Positions 56,718 through 64,000 of a DNA stretch of 64,000 nucleotides are shown piece by piece. Position 1 is the stretch's first letter. The number at the start of each line of letters is the position of its first letter. The notes beneath the pieces are model-generated. The model was not told the DNA's origin, ran no database searches, and saw only the letters and a program-made list of their open reading frames with translations. Origin of the DNA: Andrena cerasifolii. Lineage: Eukaryota > Arthropoda > Insecta > Hymenoptera > Andrenidae. A program made the position numbers and the translations under genes. The stretch is taken from positions 3,452,001-3,516,000 of the forward strand of contig NC_135133.1 in NCBI RefSeq assembly GCF_050908995.1, in the 5' to 3' direction.

Positions 56718-59578
56718 TTAGGGACTTGACGCCGCATTGATACGATATCAGCGGTATTTTTTTCCCCAAATGCACACAGTCTCTACCCAAAAGCCTCCAA
56801 CAGCTCCAGGTGTATAAAAATGGACTCGAAGGAACGGTCGTTAATCTTAAAACGCGAAAAAAAAGCGATGCATCGATGGACCGATAAAAGTGACGATGCA
56901 CGCCCGATAACTGGGTTGCCTGTAACAGGCGCGTAGCTTTTCGCCGGAGCTACGAGCTGTATACCTCGGAAACGACCATTCTTCTCCAATGTTCTTTCGC
57001 TTAACGGCTTGTGACCGCGCTGGATCCACGCTGCAGCTACATTGCAACGATCTATCGGTCCCCGATATACATACCCACATAGGCGACGAACGGCGCGGCG
57101 GTTAAAATTCCACCGCGAGCCCTGACGATCGATGTCAGTCCCATCGATCAGCGTGAAATTGGCGGACAATCATTCTAGAAGGTGCACACACACGCGCGCA
57201 GTTGCTGCGGGCGAATTGAATCGGCAAGTGGCACGGAGCGGAATTCTAATTGCGATCGGACCGCGACCGGCACGTGAGCCGCGTAAAAGACGGAAACGCC
57301 CCTTGTATTATTTATCCCGACGTTCTCGCGGCACTGCACGGCTTCGGGCGTAATTAACGCCGCGGCTAGGAACTTTCGGTCGTGCGGTTAATTGCTTATC
57401 GCCCGGCGTGCCTCGGCGGCCGCCTAAATTATCGCGCGCGCTCGATTTGCCTGTCCGTTGTTTCGCGCGCGATCGCGGGCCCCCGGCTTTTCAACGCGTC
57501 TAAAATTGTCCCGTGCCCGCTCGCTATCTCCCTCGACGCTCGTAAACTTGCAGTTTTTCGTCTCGGCGGTTTCGCCGGGGCCGATTGTTCCGCGAAAGGT
57601 GGCCGCTGAATTCTTCGGCCGAGTCCCGGTGTGCCGTAACTCCGCGCCCGCCGCGAACAGCTCGCGGATCGGTGGGTTTCAATTAAAATATCTTTTAAAC
57701 GGCCGCGCACCTGCCCGAGAAAGTCGCGCGTACCTCGTAACGAGGCGACGGCGAACTTGTCAACCCGCTCGGGATCGCGTGCGGAGGCACGTGACGATGG
57801 AAAAAGAGGACGAAGGACGCGCAACGCCTGCCATCGCGGATTACGGCCTCGCGTAAGTTATACGCAAAGCACGGCGACGTAATGCTTATTCATCGTCGAT
57901 ATTAAGCACGAGCATGGAATAGGACTATGGGATAAAGTGGGTCGGGCCGTCATTTCTATTACCGTGGCTCACGGTCTCGCCGGGAAGGCGATGCTAATTT
58001 CTGGCCGGGCGTCGATTTCTGGAACGTGGCGTCGTCATCGGTGATCGCTTTGTCCTGGAACGCTGGAGAATCCTATTTATAGGCAGCGGCCAGCGGCAAA
58101 GGAGCGTTTTTCATTCCCGCGGTTTGTTCGGCGCTGGCCGGGGCAAACGCGGGAGCGCCGCCGTGCTTCCGTAATTATTCAGCGAGAAAACGCGAAAGGA
58201 ATTCGCAGTGCATGAACTAATTTCTGCTCGCGAGGATCACACAGTCGCTTTAAAATTAACCTCGCCCCTGGACCACGGCAGGAGTAATCCCGTTGTCGCC
58301 GTATACGGATTGCGCATACTTACGTACTTGCTGAAATTACACCGCTCCGCTTCCCGTCGCTCTCTACTCTCCCTGCGCTCGCGGAAGCTGCGATCAAAGG
58401 GGCGGCCCGCCCCTCGCGTCTCCGCTGCCCTCCACTGAAGGAAGACGAAACGACTCCTGCCGCGATTCGTCGGCGGCTCACGTTTATTGGTCGTCGGAGA
58501 AGTGAACGACGGGGCTGATATCGCGTTAAAGTATGACGAAACGACGCCTCGGTCGCGCCGAAAATTGGAGCGATCGCGTGGATGAGATTATACCTACACC
58601 CTTCAGAGATTGCCCCGTGTGTTCTTCAGTTCCGGCTCGTTTGTCAGCGGCGACTTAAAATTAGCGGGGCGGTGGGCGTAGTAATCTTATTGACGGCTTC
58701 CGAACGTCCCCACGAGGCACCGTGTCGAATCCCTTCTCTTCTCGGCCCGACTGAAGTCACGGGAACAACGGACTCTCCGTGTCTCCATCCTCTCTCGCCC
58801 AGAAAAACAGCCCACTGGTTTTCCACCCGGGCGTTTCCCGCGACAGCGGTCTTCGGACGGACATCCCAGCGCCGACGGAACGACCGTTCCAACTTTATCT
58901 CAGGGCGAGGCAAAGTTCGCGCAATAATTTTCGAAAGCCCGTAAGAAGGGAAGTTGGAAGCAGGCTCTGACTTTAATGCTTCATAGAAATATCCGTCTCC
59001 GGCCGAGGCCCGCTTCTCTTATTAACGTCGATCTGAAATTCATATTAGCGCTGTCCCGATTTACATCTTTGCTCGGCGATGCGAAGTTCCGCGTAAGTCT
59101 GCGCGACGTATTTGCCTCCCTGGGCCCCTCGGATCCCACCAGCACGGGGCTTAAGCCGACGTTACTCGATTATTCCGATAATACGTTCCATCGGGGCTCC
59201 TCGTTCCGGCCTGTACGTGCTGTGACGAAATGACGGATAAAAGGGTTCGATCGGGCAGGCCGGCTACACGAAAGAAGGACGAAGAAATCGTTTGGCTCCA
59301 GGATTCCGTTCCATCGTTTGCCTGGCGCCGTTCCAAGAAAGTAAATCGCGCCCGGATTGATTTATGACTGACTGGAACTTTTTACCCCCGACACGGTGGC
59401 CGGCGAGACTGGCTCCAGCGGAGGGGGTTGGATCGTGTGGCAGTGCTTATCAGGATCGGCTTGATTTATTCCGTTTAAACTGGCCGGCAGAGCCGAAAAT
59501 ATAATTAATTGCAAACAACATACGTAAAGAGCGATCTAGTAATTAATGCGAGCCCGGCCCAGTAATGCGTCATCGTAA
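56718..59578 (+). other. GC-rich presumed intron, no exon recognised
   Basis: Ordinary CpG-rich non-coding sequence. Only short unrelated open frames are present and no repeats of note were seen. Confidence 0.5.
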
Positions 59579-59662
59579 TCGGATCGTATATTAGTTGGGG
59601 AGCTTTTGTCGTTGGACGAGGTGCAAGCGTTATTTACCTATATTGATCCCGTGGCGGATCAC

Positions 59663-59860
59663 ATGGTCGTTCGACTGTTAATGAATGTGGCTGCAGCTCG
59701 TGATGGAATAGACACCCTTGCACTAAGGTCGAAGCCAGATATATTGGCCGGTGAATTCGTTTTCGCGAGCAGCGATCGAGGAGAAATCAACCACCACCAC
59801 CTGACGATCGTGGATTTGTCAGTTGGAGTTGCGGGACCCTCGCAGGGTATGGTGGGGTAA
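59663..59860 (+). other. Unassigned open frame of 65 codons, possibly chance
   Basis: Open from 59579 and from an ATG at 59663 to TAA at 59858-59860. It reads MVVRLLMNVAAARDGIDTLA and ends GVAGPSQGMVG. I recognise no family. Codon composition is balanced and less Arg-rich than the chance frames elsewhere, which is the only reason to mention it. Another frame just downstream (about 59905-59965) has a stretch of about 18 hydrophobic residues. Neither has convincing splice sites. Confidence 0.12.
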
Positions 59861-60111
59861 CGTGAACGCTGCTCGGCTCCGCCTGAACCTAGCCGTTTGG
59901 CTGTTATTTATTCTTATCGTAATAGTTGTGTGCGTTACGAAGCTATGCGTAGACCAATACGAGATGAAGCTATCGTGAAAGAATCAATGTTCTGACCAGT
60001 AAAGCTCCTGAATTTTTTCGGAGCTATCGTACACCTATTCTGATGTGTGTATTTCTACGCTGAGAGCTCGGTTTTGCCTACACGCCAGAAGCTTGGCACT
60101 ATCCCCACCAC

Positions 60112-60170
60112 TTCTGGCTCGCTCTTGTTCTGCGATGGGGAGAGCGAGATGGAACGAGAGCGAGTCAGAA
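60112..60170. repeat. Hairpin with a stem of about 19 bp and a 20-nt loop
   Basis: TTCTGGCTCGCTCTTGTTC (60112-60130) pairs with 60151-60170 (GGAACGAGAGCGAGTCAGAA) with two or three mismatches. It lies 110 bp upstream of the large inverted repeat at 60282. Confidence 0.65.
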
Positions 60171-60500
60171 AGCGTTGAGAAAAGGAGCACCGAGGCAGGC
60201 AAACGGTGTGGTGGGAGAATACCCCTCGCGAAACTCGCCGGCCAATATATCTGGCTTCGACCTTAGTCCGCGTCAGCGCTTACAAGGGGAGGACACCAAG
60301 CGATAGACATCGATTTTGATGAGCCTTGGCACGATGGATCTATGTAAAAAATAAGTAAATTCGTGTCCGAGCGTTTCTGCCAATGGGCCTTAATAATAGA
60401 GATATTTACATGTAAATTATTAAACATTTCATAGCGCTCATGTAAAACACAAAAGCAATAATGTGTAGTTAAAGATATGCCGTGGTGTTGTTGCGGTCGT

Positions 60501-60515
60501 GAGTTCGATTCCGCC
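60501..60515 (+). promoter_or_regulatory. B-box-like motif (left arm)
   Basis: GAGTTCGATTCCGCC matches the B-box core GGTTCGANNCC with one change at the second position. A convincing A box at tRNA spacing is absent in this arm. Confidence 0.35.
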
Positions 60516-60790
60516 TTTGTCTATATATTTTTTTTATACTTTATTTTTTCCACACTGTATGAACAGTGAGAAAAAAAGGTAACGATAGTAACGTTCATTA
60601 TTAATTCTTTTAAACGTATAAATACAATTAAAGTTTTTTTTTAACGTGGGGAAGTCTTCGAAAGACACCCTGACACCTCCAGAGGGGAATCCCCCGAGGG
60701 CGCCAGGTTACTATCGTTACCTTTTTTCTCACTGTTCATACAGTGTGAAAAAAAATAAAGTATAAAGAAAATATATATAGACAAAGGAGG

Positions 60791-60805
60791 CGGAATCGAA
60801 CTCAC
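60791..60805 (-). promoter_or_regulatory. B-box-like motif (right arm)
   Basis: The inverted copy of the left-arm motif. Upstream on the minus strand this arm keeps GCCGTGGAGCGTTCGG and TTTGGCGTGGTG, which look like scrambled tRNA D-arm and anticodon segments. A tRNA-derived origin is inference. Confidence 0.35.
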
Positions 60806-61047
60806 AACCTCAACAACACCACGCCAAAGTCATACCGAACGCTCCACGGCATATCTTTAAATACAGATTATGGCTTTTGTGTTTTACATGAGCGCTGTGA
60901 AATGTTTAATAATTTACATGTAAATATCTCTATTATTAAAGCCAATTAGCAGAAACGCTCGGACACGTATTTACTTATTTTCGACATAGATCCATCGCGC
61001 CAAGGCTCGTCAAAATCGATGTCTATCGCTTGGTGTCCTCCCCTTGT

Positions 61048-64000
61048 GAGTGACTTTTTAAGGGGCTAGGTAACCCACAAGATTTTCCAAAGTTTTATTT
61101 TGGGATTTTCCATATTCCTTTAGCTACATCTTTTCTACGTATTTTAAGCACAACCGGGCCCCAAACAAAATTGCACCATCCATGTACTGTACGATACTTC
61201 GATACTAACAATCATTAGCGGCGGATGCTCGGTGAACGCCGAGAAGCAAAGACTCGGCACGCGCGTCTGTCTCCGAAACTGCGGTTAGTCAGTGGAAACG
61301 GACGTTCGTTCTCCGGCGCGGAGCTACTGGCGCGGGCGCGCCGCTGGCAATCAGGGAAGATGGTCGAGGCTGACTCGCGGCGCGGCAGCAGCGAAGACAG
61401 GGGAAGAGCGAAACCTCGTTGTAAGTTCGGGCAACCGATATCGCGCAAGTTCAACAGAACGTTAATTAAAATTCACGAGGAGGAAGGTGCATTAGATACT
61501 CGCGGGTAAAGTTTGAAAGCTCGAGGAGCCGCGCGAGGCTGGCAGGGCAGCGGGGATAAAAGGACTGGCTAAAATTGTATTTGAATAATGTGCCATCAGC
61601 GGTAGACGCGGAGGGAATGCCGCGTGCATTCTGGGACTCGTTATCGATTATCTTGCGTGCGCGAACCGTGTGCTGGTTCTCTCGGTGCACACGCACCAGC
61701 ACGGGCGAGTGTCCGCGAGCCTTCAACGAGATCATTCGTAACCCATCGCGAGAGGAGAACCGTCCCAATAGTCCCTCCGACCGGCACCCGCCGTTTTGCT
61801 TCATTTGGTAGATGAGACCAGCATCTGGGACGAGACGCAGCGGTCTCTTCTCTCGCGCTTCCAGATTTGGGTCAGATTGCGGAACACGAGCGTACGGAGT
61901 ACGGAGCGCGAGAGCCGTGCCGCGCCGCACGCAGCCGTTCGCAGCCGCGTGCGGCGCGGCGATGCGTCACTGCGAAACCTCGTAAAAATCGTCGGTCATT
62001 AATTCCCCTAAAACGGACGTCGTTTTCAGAGGCGCGGCCCGGCCGAACACCCCCTTCCTGGCTTTTTACTTGCAGTTCGATTTATCTGGGAGCTTTCAAA
62101 GCGTGCGGCGAATCTCCCTGGAACCTTTGACCCGGCCGCGGCTGCGGCCAACGTTTGAATTTCCCCGTTTCGATTAAACGCGCCGCGGTATTTTTAGACG
62201 AGTCGAAGACACGCGGCAACGATCGCTCGGCGTTTCTCCCAGTGAATTTTGACTCGAATCAGTCGTCTTTGCGCGGGGCTAAATTTAGTATCTGTTGGGA
62301 TGAAGCGTGCGGGATGTATCAGGTGCTTTTGAACACGCTCCGCACGGCAACGGGAGAGGCAGAACCGGCTGGCTACTTTGCGGTAACCCAATTCGCGAGC
62401 TGCTCAACAGGGATCGGTTTTTCTCGCGGTGGGATCGCGCGAGCGGTTAGCTGGAAAGAAGCCGCTGCGCTGTCCCGGACGCAGCGCGGCGTTCGACCGC
62501 CGGAGAGGACCGGTAGAAGTTTCCTGGGCCGGCAGGATGAGCCGGAAATTGGCCAATCTTTAGCCGCGCTCGCGGTCGGGGAAAATCTCTGTGTGCCGCC
62601 GCGCCCCAGAGATTGCCGGGCCGCGGTTTTTCTTCCTCTTAACGGTCCACGTACCACGATTGCCTGCCGCGAGCTTTTCGGCCAGCCACTCTTCTTCCAC
62701 TTGTCCACCTACGAAAGCTTCGAGCGCTCAACGTCCGGCGAACGGATTAACATTAGCGCTCGCTACGAATCCGCTCCGTTGTCATAATTCCTCTACAGTG
62801 TGGCATTGCAAATTGTAGGCGATTAAATTAAGAACGTCGCAGCGGACTTAAAAGACGCCGTCCGCCACTAAATAACGCCGCTTGACGGCTGAAAAGACAG
62901 CGGAAGATATTTCTGGGTAACGACGATAGACCAGCGAAGTGGAACGCCGTTAAGTGTCGCAGGTAACCGGTAAAATTGGCGAGCAGGCCTTCCATCGGGC
63001 GGACTCGGTCCATTACTGACTGCTCCATTAAAAAATCAGGGACACCTGGACGTATTTACCCGTGGAACGCCCTCGTGCTCGATCGGCGGCCCGGGGGGCC
63101 GCGGCCGAGCGAAATTTGTCCGAGAGAACCGAACGTTTACGCGGGAAGATTTAGAGTTAACGCGGGATGTTTCTCGGGCTCGATATTTCCACGGCGAGCG
63201 GGAAAGGGAGCGCAGCAGAGCGGAGGGAAGCGCGCCGCGTGACTTATGGCGCGCGGCGAGCAGCCCGAGCGAAAATAGCTTTTGACAGCAGCGTGTAACA
63301 ATCACAATAAATCTCGCTTCATCGTCGGCACGCTAGAATGCCTCCATAATCCAGCCGTGGCGGTGCTGTCGCAAAATCGGCTCGCCCGTACATTGTTCCG
63401 AGCGCAGAAATCGCGGCGGCCAGCTTCGCCTTAAATGGCCCCCGCGGGTCGAATCGCGATCCTCAGTTGTTCCAAGATGGAGAATCAGATGGAGCGTGAT
63501 GCACGCGAATCGAGCAGGGAGCAGAGGGGTAGCTTCGCTTCCGAGGGAATGAATGCGCAGTCTTCTATGATACTTGTTGAACAAAGGGCACCGCGTTTCT
63601 CGATACACTCGAACGTGCGGCCTCGTCGTTCCTCCCCGAGCATATTTGTCGCTGGCTAGTATTTAAATGTCGCAATTAGTCTCGCGGCAATTGTTTTGCC
63701 GCGAAACAATGGGCAACGAGGCGGGCCGCAGCGAAATTGGAGATCTATGTTCTTTTTATTAATCCACTTCTACCGCTTTCCACTCGCGCTCCCCGTGCTC
63801 CTCGCAGGTATATCTTCAGCCGCTCGCGCAGACGGGCACGGGCATTATTTTATTCCGCTATATTCGTTAACAAAGTCGCGGGACCTGCGGCGAGGAACGC
63901 GAGGATTCGCGAGCTTTGTTAAAGCTGTTTCATTCGCGCGACGCGTTCGCTGAAAAAAAACATTGGCATCGCGGTGGAATTCGCGCGTGTCGCCGCGGCG
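61048..64000 (+). other. Presumed intron, no exon recognised
   Basis: The first 160 bp are AT-rich and may belong to the neighbouring repeat. The remainder is GC-rich and non-coding; the longest frame (62155-62787) has no recognisable domain. Confidence 0.5.

Larger units (their letters stand above)
60282..61047. mobile_element. Large inverted-repeat element with internal B box
   Basis: Arms 60282-60592 (311 bp) and 60707-61047 (341 bp) are close reverse complements over their whole length. Both begin ACAAGGGGAGGACACCAAGC from the outside. The spacer is 114 bp. Each arm carries GAGTTCGATTCCGCC, a match to the RNA polymerase III B box. The left arm lacks a segment of about 26 bp between two CGTGG direct repeats that is present in the right arm. 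No open frame of note is present. Target duplications were not identified. Confidence 0.8.

Noticed and set aside
60780..60860. Functional tRNA gene in the right arm of the large inverted repeat
   Set aside because: The B box is present, but no proper A box at tRNA spacing and no cloverleaf acceptor pairing could be found.

Overview
The window looks like GC-rich, CpG-rich insect nuclear DNA, most likely from a hymenopteran. The evidence is one insect-type developmental signalling gene, eukaryotic splice and leader structure, and terminal inverted repeats (TIRs) of Transib, pogo/mariner-like and piggyBac DNA transposons. There is no bacterial gene organisation: open frames are short, mutually overlapping and unlike any family, except where listed. 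The species cannot be fixed from sequence alone.

The single supported host gene lies on the plus strand at 18114-19341. It is the first coding exon of a secreted protein that I identify as Vein, a neuregulin-like EGF-receptor ligand. It has a signal peptide, a long low-complexity Ser/Thr/Pro/Arg-rich stretch, and a compact cysteine-bearing domain that ends at a GTGAGT splice donor. A leader rich in trinucleotide repeats precedes it (about 16413-18113), with a candidate initiator/DPE start at 16413. The immunoglobulin and EGF exons expected of Vein are not recognisable downstream. The 44 kb after 19342 is therefore most simply read as first intron, and the 16 kb before it as upstream flank.

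The AT-rich islands in this GC-rich background are mostly dead DNA transposons, often nested. 209-1480 is an internally deleted Transib with a CGTCG target duplication and a transposase tail matching the RAG1/Transib catalytic-glutamate region. 4883-6680 is an island holding a transposase-like tail and two abutting TA-flanked MITEs. 8399-9437 is a TIR element with a 194-bp element inside it. 23632-24681 is a pogo-like remnant carrying a palindromic MITE. 31380-32242 is a second pogo-like remnant with transposase start and zinc-finger-like tail. 43345-43822 is a fold-back inverted repeat. About 50118-51530 is a long-TIR element whose right TIR is split by a TA-flanked MITE. 56206-56715 is a second copy of the palindromic MITE, interrupted by a TTAA-flanked piggyBac-type MITE. 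60282-61047 is a very large inverted repeat containing a tRNA-like B box.

The most interesting items are the Transib remnant (RSS-like ends plus RAG1-like tail), the giant inverted repeat with the internal B box, the two nested insertions for which the empty site can be read directly, and the candidate start site and long leader of the Vein gene. Between these features I see only GC-rich non-coding sequence with microsatellites and short hairpins.
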